A stretch of DNA of 64,000 nt, taken from the NCBI RefSeq assembly GCF_913776295.1, contig NZ_CAJYOJ010000071.1, forward strand, positions 62,001-126,000, read 5' to 3'. The notes beneath the pieces were generated by a model, which made no database searches, was not told the origin of the DNA, and saw nothing but the letters and a program-made list of their open reading frames with translations. The DNA comes from an uncultured Pedobacter sp. Lineage in GTDB: Bacteria > Bacteroidota > Bacteroidia > Sphingobacteriales > Sphingobacteriaceae. The position numbers and the translations under genes were made by a program. This document shows positions 1-9,775 of the stretch, piece after piece (within the stretch, counting starts at the first letter, position 1; the number at the start of each line of letters is the position of its first letter).

Positions 1-172
1 AATTGGCTTCATTTGCAACCCGCCATTCTGTTAGGCAATCACTAATAGCCATCATACTTGGAAAGTCGGGATGCCCTACCAGTGTTTGGGAAAGTCCAAC
101 TTTACTATGTTTAACCTTTAACGATTTTAAAAATTGGTGTACAACTAAAAAGGCATTTGAATATTGCTTCAT
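1..172 (-). CDS. Partial protein (window edge), N-terminus resembling C39-peptidase-like/VKOR-thioredoxin family proteins of Bacteroidota
   Basis: Manual translation from ATG at 172: MKQYSNAFLVVHQFLKSLKVKHSKVGLSQTLVGHPDFPSMMAISDCLTEWRVANEAN; HPDFPS...SDCL pattern. Confidence 0.5.
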   Translation of the reverse strand, partial: MKQYSNAFLVVHQFLKSLKVKHSKVGLSQTLVGHPDFPSMMAISDCLTEWRVANEAN

Positions 173-678
173 ATAGATATGGCTACTAATGGTTAGATTT
201 TTCTACTTTTTAAAATTTTAACTGCTATTAACAATGCATTTGAATCTAATTTAGATTTAAAAATTCTTCGAAGTGGTGACATTGTAGTTTTTTTTTAAAA
301 AATAATTACTAATAAAATTTACTATAAAAAAATTATTGTTAGTAGTTATGAAAACGAATATAGACAAGTTTAAACCTAACAATCACTCCATTAAAGAATG
401 TTTTAATAGACATTTTCATTAACAAACCAAGAGCATAGCTGCTAATCGGATATAAGAGAGATATCCTAGTTAAGAAATAATAAAGCTGCTAAACAACTAG
501 TATTAAAGCCAATAGAGACAAGCTAATGATTTATGCTGGATATAATGGAAAGCAATAGTACCGCACTATTTTGAGACATAGCTATAAAAACTTTGAAGAC
601 AGTTTGACGTTAACGTAAATCATTAAAAGTGATTATAGTTTAATATAAGATTCATCTTAAATAAAAATCACCTTAAAT

Positions 679-1287
679 CTATTCAAGAGCATGATAAATT
701 AACTGGGTAATTGTCTTGCGAAGCTTTTGCCTATCTTCAGGATCATTTATATCCAATTCGCAAAACGAGCTATCATTGACACGTCGATGAAGATTTAAAT
801 AGTATATGCCTGCAACCAGAAGAGCGCTAAGAGACCTAAAATCGATCGTATTATCCGAAACTTCATCATCAATACGGGCAAGAAGACTACCGGCTTTAAT
901 CTCTCTAGTTCTGGATATGCTGTTTAACAACTCATTTCTTTCGCTAATCTCCCAATATATTAATTCCTGCATTTCCTCACTGTTATTAAAGTAGTCAAAC
1001 TGTTCAACTAGGAGGCGGGATACGAATTCCTTTAATCCCTCGTCAGGACGCTGTACGAACGTTTCAGCATTATTGTTTGTCCTAAGCCAGTAATCCCTTT
1101 GTAGGACATAGGCTTCTATTAAACCATCAAACCCCGAAAAATATCGATAAATCAAACACTTGTCTACCTCTGCACGTTTGGCAATTTTATTAACACCTAA
1201 CCCAGTATAGCCTGATTCCTTAATGATTTCTCCTACGGCTTCAATAAGCTTCGCTTTTGTAATCTCTTTATCTTTGATGAGCGTCAT
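679..1287 (-). CDS. TetR/AcrR family transcriptional regulator
   Basis: N-terminal HTH (AKLIEAVGEIIKESGYTGLGVNKIAKRAEVDKCLIYRYF). Confidence 0.85.
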   Translation of the reverse strand: MTLIKDKEITKAKLIEAVGEIIKESGYTGLGVNKIAKRAEVDKCLIYRYFSGFDGLIEAYVLQRDYWLRTNNNAETFVQRPDEGLKEFVSRLLVEQFDYFNNSEEMQELIYWEISERNELLNSISRTREIKAGSLLARIDDEVSDNTIDFRSLSALLVAGIYYLNLHRRVNDSSFCELDINDPEDRQKLRKTITQLIYHALE

Positions 1288-1500
1288 GATAGTAATTTAG
1301 ATAATTTTAAATTTAGTAATCGATCAATAGATGAAATCCCTGTTGAGTATTTTGGCACCTCCTGCTATCATTCAGACAGCAAAAAAGTATCAAATTATTC
1401 TGTTACAACACTAAATCCGATAGAAGCTTGGTTAGAAAACCTAATCAAATGAGAAAGATCCTATGACTGTTAGCTAAATTCATAGCTAATTTACAAATAA

Positions 1501-1746
1501 ATGCTTTGCATAGTTACAAGGAGTAATACTGTCAAATCATTTTATATAATAATAGGACTAAATACAGCCTACAGCGAGGTTTTGATTTATTTTTGGAGAA
1601 AATCCGATAATAATCGGGTAAAATTTCATTATCCTGATAAACCGTTCCTTACAATATCAGCAATTGAAAAGATATTAGAAAGCTGGAAAAATTCTATTAT
1701 GGAAATAAAAAACCATTCCATTGGCTATAAATTGGGGTTTATGTAA
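1501..1746 (+). CDS. Hypothetical protein, possibly not real
   Basis: 81-aa ORF in AT-rich degenerate region, no recognisable domain. Confidence 0.2.
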   Translation: MLCIVTRSNTVKSFYIIIGLNTAYSEVLIYFWRKSDNNRVKFHYPDKPFLTISAIEKILESWKNSIMEIKNHSIGYKLGFM

Positions 1747-1831
1747 TTTTCAGCATTAAAATTCGAATTATCCATAACGATCTCCCTTCGCCGCACCTAG
1801 GATAGGTCTCTCGCCCAGCTTAATTTTAAAC

Positions 1832-1864
1832 AAAAAAAAGCGGATAACTTCCGTTATCCGCTTT
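1832..1864 (-). terminator. Intrinsic terminator of tRNA-Asn copy 1
   Basis: AAGCGGATAACGGAAGTTATCCGCTTTTTTTT on minus strand directly after the tRNA. Confidence 0.8.
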
Positions 1865-1867
1865 AAG

Positions 1868-1941
1868 CTCCTTCTGCTGGGCTCGAACCAGCGACCCTCT
1901 GATTAACAGTCAGATGCTCTAACCGGCTGAGCTAAGAAGGA
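1868..1941 (-). tRNA. tRNA-Asn (GTT)
   Basis: TCCTTCTTAGCTCAGCCGGTTAGAGCATCTGACTGTTAATCAGAGGGTCGCTGGTTCGAGCCCAGCAGAAGGAG; cloverleaf, anticodon GTT. Confidence 0.95.
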
Positions 1942-2234
1942 ATCCGGCTATCCAAAAAAACAGCTGATTTAAACTTTTCAGCCAACATCCGCTTGTTCGT
2001 TTTGGGAGTGCAATATTAGTGCTTTTAAATTATTTATGCAAAAATTTATTTAATTATTATTTAAAAAAACGGACCGTCATATTATAGCAGAGGATCGTTT
2101 CGCCCCTCCGAAATTGAATATCAGCTTGTTAGCAACACTCAATACTCTTAACCAATACATTACGCATTACTTTTTTCTATAGTGCCTCATCAACCGACCT
2201 AATCACGAATTAGGGATTCGATTTATCGCATAGT

Positions 2235-2268
2235 AAAAAACGGCCTGACCTTACAAGATCAGACCGTT
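2235..2268 (-). terminator. Intrinsic terminator after TonB-dependent receptor
   Basis: ACGGTCTGA...TCAGGCCGT followed by T-run on minus strand. Confidence 0.7.
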
Positions 2269-2289
2269 GTATGGTGACATTAAAAAAGA

Positions 2290-5200
2290 TTAGAAACTAT
2301 ATCTTAATCCCAATTGCATCTGGTAACGCGAGGCAAAGAAATCTTTTGAATATGAGGTTACATCTTTTTGTGCAAAGGTATAAACAGGATAAGTAGTTGG
2401 TGTTCCTGCGGTTGCCACTTTGATACCCATACTGGCCATTGAGTTATAAGTATTAGGAGAAAAATACTGAACTCCCCAGTTTTTATTCACCAGATTAGTT
2501 AAGTTAATAATATCATAGGTTAAAGTAAGTACGTGTGGGTGTTTTCCTTTCGCCACTTGTATATCCTGAGCAAAACGAAAATCAGCCTGAACATTCCATG
2601 GGGTACGTGCACCATTACGTTCGGTAAAATCACCACGACGGCTGCTTAGGTATTTATCGCCATTGATATAGTTATCAAATGCCGCCGCCTGAGCAATTCC
2701 ATCAGCTGTATTGGCAAAGAACTTCTGTGTTTCGCCTACTGCCGGCACATACATTAAACTTACGGTTTGTCCTGTTCCATTGATCCTGGTGTTTACTAAA
2801 CCCAATGAATATGGAGAACCCGACTGACCGCTGAAGAACAAAGAGAAGTTAGATACATATTTACCATTTTTAGCCCAATCTAATCTATAGTTAATGGTTG
2901 AAATAATCCTGTTGCGGATATCGAAGTTTGAATAAGCCAAACCCGGGTTATTCGGGCTAAGTGCCTGGTTTAACTGCCAGTTAGATTCCATTGAGTTACG
3001 GATACCGTTGGCAATATCTTTCGATCTCCCGTAAGTATAAGCCACCATCATATCTAAACCAAAAGGAAGTGATTTACTTACCTGTGCAGTTAAGCTATAT
3101 TTATATCCTTTATCGGTGTTTGATAACAGGTAGGCATTAGTGTACAACGGATTGATTTTTGCCCCTGAATAGATAGGCTGTTGTTTTTGTGTATCATAAA
3201 CCATGTACTTTGGATTATCTACATAATTGATCTGCTGGAACTGTACATCTTTTATTACCTGGCTAAAAATTCCCTCCACGGTAAACTTCCACTGGTCGTC
3301 TGTTTTATAATCAAAAGCTAAATTACTTCTCCAGGCTTTTGGCATTTTAAAGTTATTATCAACTAAATCTACCTGCGTAGCACCACTGGCATCTTTAACA
3401 TTTACCCCTTGTTTAGTTACATAACCTGCTTCGCCATTACCGGTCAAAGCATCTCTGATTGGATCTGAACCTGCTGCCGGTGTAGTGATTTTTGTTGGAT
3501 CTGCATTTGAATAAACATACGATTTATCAAAAGCACCGTAGTTTACACCGTTATTATAATAAGCATAACCAATCCATGCAAAAGGCACACGGCTGGTAAA
3601 CAAACCGGTACCACCACGCATGACCAAACTTTGGTTACCCAATACGTCAAAATTAAAGCCAACACGAGGAGAAATCTGGATTTTGTTCAGGAATTTTCCG
3701 GTAATGGATGATGGTTGTGTATAGGTATAAGTTGTACCGTAATTGGCATCAACCGGAGAGTTGCTTGTTTTTGAGCTTAAAGACGGCATGTCTGGCAGGT
3801 TTGCCATATCAAAACGTAAACCTGGTGTTAATTTAAAACGATCGCCAATGCGGATTTCATCCTGACCGTAAACACTGTACATGTTTACATTAAATTCTGC
3901 TGTAGGGTTGGCAATAATGTTATCACGTGTATTGTCATCATAGTTGTAACTTGTACGTACCCTATTTGGTCTGTTGGCCAGGAAATCGGCAATACTGCTG
4001 TAAGCCACACGACCGTTCCATGCATTTACAAAACCATAATTAATATTATAAAATTCGTTGTGCGTACCAACAGTAAAAGTATGGATACCAGAATTGTAAG
4101 TATAATTGTCGGTGAATTCGAAAGTATTTTGTTTCATATTGAAGATACTCGCTTCGCGGTCAGTACCTAAAAACAGTGTTCCTCCATTAGCGGCAATCTC
4201 AATCTGCGGTAAAGCCGGATTAGATAGTGGATTGCGGTAATCGTGCACGGTAGAATAACCTATAATTAAATTATTGGTAGCTGAATTTCCAAAACGGGTT
4301 TTCAGATCGGCAACGGTTGAGGTTTGGTTGTTATTTTGCCTGAAATCGATGCCGCCAAACCTAAAGTTAAGCTGATCTCTTTCCAGGTTTGTTGCTTTAG
4401 AAATAATGGTGTTATTTCTGATGGTTAATTGGGTACTTTCACTGATATTCCAATCCAAACGGTTGAAGAATTTGTTTGATTGCGAGTAGATATTATAATT
4501 ATCGAAAGAACCTGCATCTACACCATAAGCGGATTTCATGTAATCAGAAATCTGCTGTGCATCATTTGCAGTAAGCAATTTCATATCCGATGATCCTGCA
4601 CCTAAAATAACCGGATCCTGACGGCGGGTAATCTCCTCGTTGGTAAAAAAGAACAATTTATCTTTTATAATCGGAAAACCCACACGAAACCCTGTTTGAT
4701 AATCGTGGAATGCAGATGGCTCTTTGCTATTATCGCCGATTTTATTTCTACCGATTAAAGAAGCATTACGTCCATAACCGTAAACCGACCCTACCACCTC
4801 GTTGGTACCGCCACGTGTAACTGCATTAATACTACCACCTAAAAAGTTACCCACTTTAACATCGTAAGGTGAAAGCAGAACAGTTACATCCTGGATCGCA
4901 TCAAGTGAAACCGGATTGGTACGTGTACTGCTTCCCGGCATACCAGAACTTCCGCTCTGTCCACCCAATGAAGGGCTAAAACCGATCGCATCGTTATTGA
5001 TTGCGCCATCAATGGTTACATTATTGTACCTGAAATTGGTACCTCCAAAGGTATTATCTTTACTACCCTGAGGCGTTACACGGGTAACATCCTGCAAACT
5101 GCGGTTCATGGTTGGCAGGGTTTTAATCTGGCCTTCGCCAATGCTAGTACCTGCGCCAGATTTTGTTCCGCCTTTTTGGCCCTTAACATTTACCTCGGCC

Positions 5201-5541
5201 AATTGATTGCCCTGCTCCTGAAGGTCAACATCAAATTTTACGTCTGAGCCAAGGGTTAAATAAATATTTTCTTTTACTACCGGGTTATAACCCACAAAGG
5301 TTACGGTAATTTTGTATGGTCCGCCAGGATTTAAGTTACCGATGCGGTAAAGCCCTGATTCGTTTGAAGAACCTTTGGATACTGTTCCGGTGGGAACATG
5401 TACCATAACAATGGTTGCACCAGGAATGATGCCTTTGTTATCCTTAATTTTTCCATTAATACTGGATGTTGTAACCTGAGCCTGAGCAAAAGTAATCAGG
5501 AGTACAAGAATACTGATCAGGGATAGTATACGTGATTTCAT
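2290..5541 (-). CDS. TonB-dependent receptor with N-terminal carboxypeptidase-regulatory-like domain (Oar-like)
   Basis: Signal peptide, CarboxypepD_reg-like NGKIKDNKGIIPGATIVMV, C-terminal aromatic end YQMQLGLRYSF; start set at MKSRI, not the upstream ATG at 5571. Confidence 0.85.
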   Translation of the reverse strand: MKSRILSLISILVLLITFAQAQVTTSSINGKIKDNKGIIPGATIVMVHVPTGTVSKGSSNESGLYRIGNLNPGGPYKITVTFVGYNPVVKENIYLTLGSDVKFDVDLQEQGNQLAEVNVKGQKGGTKSGAGTSIGEGQIKTLPTMNRSLQDVTRVTPQGSKDNTFGGTNFRYNNVTIDGAINNDAIGFSPSLGGQSGSSGMPGSSTRTNPVSLDAIQDVTVLLSPYDVKVGNFLGGSINAVTRGGTNEVVGSVYGYGRNASLIGRNKIGDNSKEPSAFHDYQTGFRVGFPIIKDKLFFFTNEEITRRQDPVILGAGSSDMKLLTANDAQQISDYMKSAYGVDAGSFDNYNIYSQSNKFFNRLDWNISESTQLTIRNNTIISKATNLERDQLNFRFGGIDFRQNNNQTSTVADLKTRFGNSATNNLIIGYSTVHDYRNPLSNPALPQIEIAANGGTLFLGTDREASIFNMKQNTFEFTDNYTYNSGIHTFTVGTHNEFYNINYGFVNAWNGRVAYSSIADFLANRPNRVRTSYNYDDNTRDNIIANPTAEFNVNMYSVYGQDEIRIGDRFKLTPGLRFDMANLPDMPSLSSKTSNSPVDANYGTTYTYTQPSSITGKFLNKIQISPRVGFNFDVLGNQSLVMRGGTGLFTSRVPFAWIGYAYYNNGVNYGAFDKSYVYSNADPTKITTPAAGSDPIRDALTGNGEAGYVTKQGVNVKDASGATQVDLVDNNFKMPKAWRSNLAFDYKTDDQWKFTVEGIFSQVIKDVQFQQINYVDNPKYMVYDTQKQQPIYSGAKINPLYTNAYLLSNTDKGYKYSLTAQVSKSLPFGLDMMVAYTYGRSKDIANGIRNSMESNWQLNQALSPNNPGLAYSNFDIRNRIISTINYRLDWAKNGKYVSNFSLFFSGQSGSPYSLGLVNTRINGTGQTVSLMYVPAVGETQKFFANTADGIAQAAAFDNYINGDKYLSSRRGDFTERNGARTPWNVQADFRFAQDIQVAKGKHPHVLTLTYDIINLTNLVNKNWGVQYFSPNTYNSMASMGIKVATAGTPTTYPVYTFAQKDVTSYSKDFFASRYQMQLGLRYSF

Positions 5542-5544
5542 TTT

Positions 5545-5574
5545 CTGTTGTTTTATTTTGGCACAAAACAACAG
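5545..5574 (-). promoter_or_regulatory. Perfect 10-nt stem-loop in the leader of the TonB receptor gene
   Basis: CTGTTGTTTT-10nt-AAAACAACAG ending 3 nt before ATG (5541). Confidence 0.6.
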
Positions 5575-5878
5575 TCTTAATGTTAACTAAATATTAACAT
5601 GAAATTAAGTTTAACCTTAGGTTAACAATATAAAAATCGGAATTAAACAATAGGAAAACAATTCCTTAACAGCTATTTAAAAGCCGGAATAAGATGATGA
5701 GCGATATGCTCAAATATCAGATATTAAGATGAAGACTTGATGAAGATTTGCTTGGCAATGAGTCTGAAGTCCGAAGTCGATCAAAGCAGTTAGAAGTTTA
5801 GCACCGATTTAAACAATAAACATTTTACAGCTAGACCCCATATAACCAGATGACAATTGAACTAATAAACCCATTTCC

Positions 5879-5886
5879 TATCTTTG
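5879..5886 (+). promoter_or_regulatory. Bacteroidota -7 element TATCTTTG of the GNAT gene
   Basis: Matches TAnnTTTG, 5 nt upstream of ATG. Confidence 0.65.
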
Positions 5887-5891
5887 CAACC

Positions 5892-6392
5892 ATGATAATA
5901 AGATTAGCTGTTACAGAAGATATACCATTTATAATGCAACTTGTTCATCAGGTTGTGCCCTTAATGCGTGCTACCGGAAATTTCCAGTGGGGAGATGACT
6001 ATCCGAATCCTGAAGTGTTTGCCCGCGATATTGCTATTGGCCAGTTATGGGTAGCTGAACTGGAAAAAGAAATTGTTGGTGTTTCGGCTATTACCACAGA
6101 TCAGGATCCCGAATATGCCGATGCTGGCTGGGACATTACCGAAAAAGCCATTGTTACGCACCGCCTGGCCGTTGATCCTGATTGCCAGGGCAAAGGCATC
6201 GCCAAAGCTTTAATGAACCAGGCCGAGCAGGTTGCAAAAGACTCAGGAATTTCTATTTTAAGGGTAGATACCAACAGCGAAAACATGGCCACCCAGGCAC
6301 TGTTCCCAAAGCTGGGTTATCAGTTTAGTGGCGAAATTGGATTAGCCAAACGCCCCGGATTACGTTTCTTTTGTTACCAAAAGTTATTATAA
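5892..6392 (+). CDS. GNAT family N-acetyltransferase
   Basis: VTHRLAVDPDCQGKGIAKALMNQAEQVAKDSG acetyl-CoA motif; promoter TATCTTTG 5 nt before this ATG argues against the upstream start at 5850. Confidence 0.85.
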   Translation: MIIRLAVTEDIPFIMQLVHQVVPLMRATGNFQWGDDYPNPEVFARDIAIGQLWVAELEKEIVGVSAITTDQDPEYADAGWDITEKAIVTHRLAVDPDCQGKGIAKALMNQAEQVAKDSGISILRVDTNSENMATQALFPKLGYQFSGEIGLAKRPGLRFFCYQKLL

Positions 6393-6428
6393 CCTGATTT
6401 GGCCAAAAAGCAGCTTTCATTTAAGTTT

Positions 6429-6553
6429 GCAGGTGCCCCCTATCCCTAAACCCGATAGAAATGTAAAGCCCGGCTCCCGATTTTCATCGGGAGAGGACTT
6501 GAAATGAATAGCGGGGACTTCACATCGCCAAGAACTACTGCCTGCGCATTTCC
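6429..6553. repeat. Intergenic repeat family A, copy 1
   Basis: Shares taaacccgat...atgtaaagcccgg...ttgaaatga..agcgg...cgccaagaactactg..cg.catttcc with 23986-24110. Confidence 0.7.
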
Positions 6554-6938
6554 TAAAACAAAGAATTCTTTTCCATCGCCACACAGGAGTAACTTCTATT
6601 TGAAGCGCAAGACCTTTGCACAATACTAAATGTTTTCCGTTCTTAAGCTTCGCTGCCTCGTACCTCGTCGCTGCAGGATAATAATTAACCGACGGCCTGC
6701 ATCAGCCAGGAAATTCAATCTGCCTGGATAAATCTGTCTTTCTGAGCGGCGCGAAGCTGCTCTAACCGATGAAATACAGGAACAAGAAATGCTCCCTTAA
6801 GGATTATACTAATAACCTGAGTTAGATTATTAATATTGCCGCCCGTTAGCTTATCTCGGCTTTTTGATTAATAGGCTATTGCCACCTAATTTCATTTCGG
6901 TCCGTATTTCCACGGACCGAGGCATGAGGTGATATTTT

Positions 6939-8312
6939 TTATTTAAAATTGGGCACAGGGAACAAATATCCGCCAAACAGGATATAAGCCCATAACAATG
7001 TCCAAAAGATATTGAAAATCTGCGCGGTTACGAAAGTAAATGCGGGTCTACCACCTTGCAGTTTCACCAGTGATGAAAACTTGGCTTCCATACCGATCGA
7101 GATAAAAGCAATGGCAAACCAAACCGTACGTAATCCATTTAATGTGGGCGCAACACTTTTTGCGGTAGCAGGCGATAACAAAAAAGAGAATACCAGCGAT
7201 GCCGCAACAAATCCCAAAACAAATTTCGGGAAACGTTCCCATACAATTTTATGTCCCGGACTTTCTGCTTTAATCAACACCTCACCATTCTCGCCTTTTG
7301 GTTTTTTATAGGCCCACCAGATGGCGATAAAAAATGCCGCCACGCCAATAAACACATTTTGCGAGAATTTCGCAATCACTCCGGCCTTAACGGCAATTGG
7401 TCCAACCAGATCGCCCGCTGCGGTAACGGTTGCAGTGGTATCCAACGTTCCGCCTAACCATGCACCACCGATTACATCAGGGATGTGAAAATACCTCACC
7501 GCCCAGGGCTGGATGATCATCATCGGAATGGCCATAATCAACACCAATGTGGTTACATAAGAGAGTTTGCGTTTATCGCCATTAATCGCACCTGCGGCAA
7601 CAATAGCCGCCGAAACGCCACAAATAGATACCGCAGAAGCTAAAATTACACCAAATTCATCATCCACTTTTAACCTGCGGCTTAACCATAAAGAGAAAAA
7701 CCACACGGCCGTAACTACGATAACTGCCTGTACAATTCCGGGTAAACCTGCTTTGATTAAATCGGCCGATAAAATGGTGGTTCCTAAAATGACCAGACCG
7801 GTTTTAATGTAAAACTCAGACCGTACAGCTTCTTTCAACCATTCGGGCAATTTTACCACGTTACCTAAAAAAATCCCAATCAGCAAAGCAAACACGACAT
7901 ATTCCAATCCGAAATAAGATACGCTTTTATTCCCGCCGATGATGAATGAGATGATCGCAAAAAAGTAAATCAGTGAAAAGCCAGCAGCAAACCTCGCTAC
8001 ATTACCACCCGAGAGACCAATGGCTGTAGATGCAAGTGCCAGAAAAATCACACCTGTTTCTAAAATGAGCAGTAAATTTCCTCCTGAAAGAATTTTATTA
8101 AAAAGATCATCAGCGGTAGCCCATTTATAGGCAGGTAAAGTAATTGTTGTCCCGTTAGAAGTTAAATAAAGTACGGTAGCAATAATGATTGTTCCTAAAA
8201 TTACCGCCCACCAGTCTTCGGTAAGCGATTGTAAAAATGTTTTTTTGTCTGGAGTTATCCCCGCATCGGTTAAAGCGCCCGTAGTTCCTGAAGCATTGTT
8301 CTGTGTTGACAT
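6939..8312 (-). CDS. Putative sulfate exporter family transporter (YeiH/UPF0324)
   Basis: Multi-TM; FGVILASAVSICGVSAAIVAAGAI and GGTLDTTATVTAAG typical of the family. Confidence 0.85.
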   Translation of the reverse strand: MSTQNNASGTTGALTDAGITPDKKTFLQSLTEDWWAVILGTIIIATVLYLTSNGTTITLPAYKWATADDLFNKILSGGNLLLILETGVIFLALASTAIGLSGGNVARFAAGFSLIYFFAIISFIIGGNKSVSYFGLEYVVFALLIGIFLGNVVKLPEWLKEAVRSEFYIKTGLVILGTTILSADLIKAGLPGIVQAVIVVTAVWFFSLWLSRRLKVDDEFGVILASAVSICGVSAAIVAAGAINGDKRKLSYVTTLVLIMAIPMMIIQPWAVRYFHIPDVIGGAWLGGTLDTTATVTAAGDLVGPIAVKAGVIAKFSQNVFIGVAAFFIAIWWAYKKPKGENGEVLIKAESPGHKIVWERFPKFVLGFVAASLVFSFLLSPATAKSVAPTLNGLRTVWFAIAFISIGMEAKFSSLVKLQGGRPAFTFVTAQIFNIFWTLLWAYILFGGYLFPVPNFK

Positions 8313-8328
8313 CGTTTTTTCTTTGTGG

Positions 8329-9771
8329 TTATCTGAGTTTTATATTGAAAATATCTTTTAATACGCGCTTTGCAGCATTGTAGCCGCACATTCCGTGTAC
8401 GCCACCTCCCGGCGGGGTAGATGACGAGCAGATGTACAATCCTTTGGCCGATGTTTTATAAGGCGACCACCTTAAAGCCGGACGGGTAAATAATTGTCTG
8501 AGGTCTAGTATCCCCCCGTTAATATCACCACCAATATAGTTGCGGTTATGCGCTTCCATCTGTTCGGTATTCATGGTATGTTTGGCGATGATCCGACCTC
8601 TAAATCCAGGGGCAAAACGCTCCACCTGATTTTCGATCTGGGTGGTCATATCCTGGTTTGATCCGTTTGGAACATGGCAATAAGCCCATGCTGTTTGTTT
8701 ACCTTCCGGTGCCCGCGAAGGATCAAACAAACTCTGCTGCGCCAAAAGCACAAAGGGTTTTTCTGCTTGCCGGCCTTTACTGGTCGTCAGTTCGCCTGCG
8801 GCTATTTCTTCGAAGGTATTACCCAGGTGGATAGTGCCCGCGTTACGGCATTCTTCAGCGGTAAATGGAATCGGTCCGTCCAAAGCCCAATCTACCTTAA
8901 ATACACCCATACCATAGCGGTAACGTTCGAGCTGCCATTTATAAATATTGGAGAATTTATGCCCTGCAATCTGTAATAACTGCTTCGGTGTCACATCAAA
9001 AAGTACGGCGTGGGCTGAAGGTAACTGATTTAAAGATGTAACAAAAGTTCCGGTTTCAATTTTTCCACCCAGCGTTTGAAAATAGCCGGCCAAAGCCTGT
9101 GCAATAAATTTTGATCCGCCCTTAGGTATCGGCCAACCCTTAAGGTGACCTGCAGCCATCAATACCAGGCCAATGGCCGTGGTACTTAAATTGCTTAAAG
9201 GCTGTATCGCATGGGCGGCCATTCCGCCAAAAAGTCCTCGGGCTTGCTTTTCTTTAAACCGTTTAACAAAACCTGTTGCACTGCTTAATGCTTTTAACCC
9301 AAAACCTGCCATTGCGATGGGGTGTTTAGGAAAACGTAGCGGTCCCAGTGCATCCTCATCAATCAATGGCCATGCCACCGCGATGTTCTCCATTAAAGAA
9401 GTATAAGTTTTGGCATCGCCACCTAAGGATTCAGCCGTTTTTTGGATGGAATGATCCAGTATAGCAGCAGTACCATCATCAAAAGGATGTGCAGCAGCTA
9501 AAACAGGTTGCAAATATTCCAGCCCATGCTGATCCAGTGGCAAGGTTTTAAAAAAGGGAGAAGCCAGTGCCATCGGGTGGATCGCTGAACACACATCATG
9601 CGTAAAGCCGGGTAAAGTAAGTTCGGCAGAGCTCAATCCACCTCCAATTACCGCTTTTCCTTCTATGATTAAAACGGAAAGTCCCTGTTGCTGCAAAAGG
9701 ATTGCCGCTGCCAGACCATTTGGCCCCGACCCTACTACAATTGCATCGTAATCCCGTTTTTCTAGTTTCAT
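8329..9771 (-). CDS. FAD-dependent oxidoreductase, phytoene-desaturase/PYROXD2-like
   Basis: DAIVVGSGPNGLAAAILLQQQGLSVLIIEGKAVIGGG Rossmann motif; C-terminal GGGVHGMCGYNAAK. Confidence 0.85.
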   Translation of the reverse strand: MKLEKRDYDAIVVGSGPNGLAAAILLQQQGLSVLIIEGKAVIGGGLSSAELTLPGFTHDVCSAIHPMALASPFFKTLPLDQHGLEYLQPVLAAAHPFDDGTAAILDHSIQKTAESLGGDAKTYTSLMENIAVAWPLIDEDALGPLRFPKHPIAMAGFGLKALSSATGFVKRFKEKQARGLFGGMAAHAIQPLSNLSTTAIGLVLMAAGHLKGWPIPKGGSKFIAQALAGYFQTLGGKIETGTFVTSLNQLPSAHAVLFDVTPKQLLQIAGHKFSNIYKWQLERYRYGMGVFKVDWALDGPIPFTAEECRNAGTIHLGNTFEEIAAGELTTSKGRQAEKPFVLLAQQSLFDPSRAPEGKQTAWAYCHVPNGSNQDMTTQIENQVERFAPGFRGRIIAKHTMNTEQMEAHNRNYIGGDINGGILDLRQLFTRPALRWSPYKTSAKGLYICSSSTPPGGGVHGMCGYNAAKRVLKDIFNIKLR

Positions 9772-9775
9772 CTGG

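Larger units (their letters stand above)
1827..2041. repeat. ~215-bp direct repeat copy 1 (terminator + tRNA-Asn + upstream region)
   Basis: Near-identical to 22093-22306, same orientation. Confidence 0.85.

Noticed and set aside
348-422. 24-codon ORF MKTNIDKFKPNNHSIKECFNRHFH near a C39/VKOR-like gene, considered as a peptide precursor
   Set aside because: No leader/core features of known Bacteroidota precursors, no adjacent maturation genes visible, AT-rich degenerate context.
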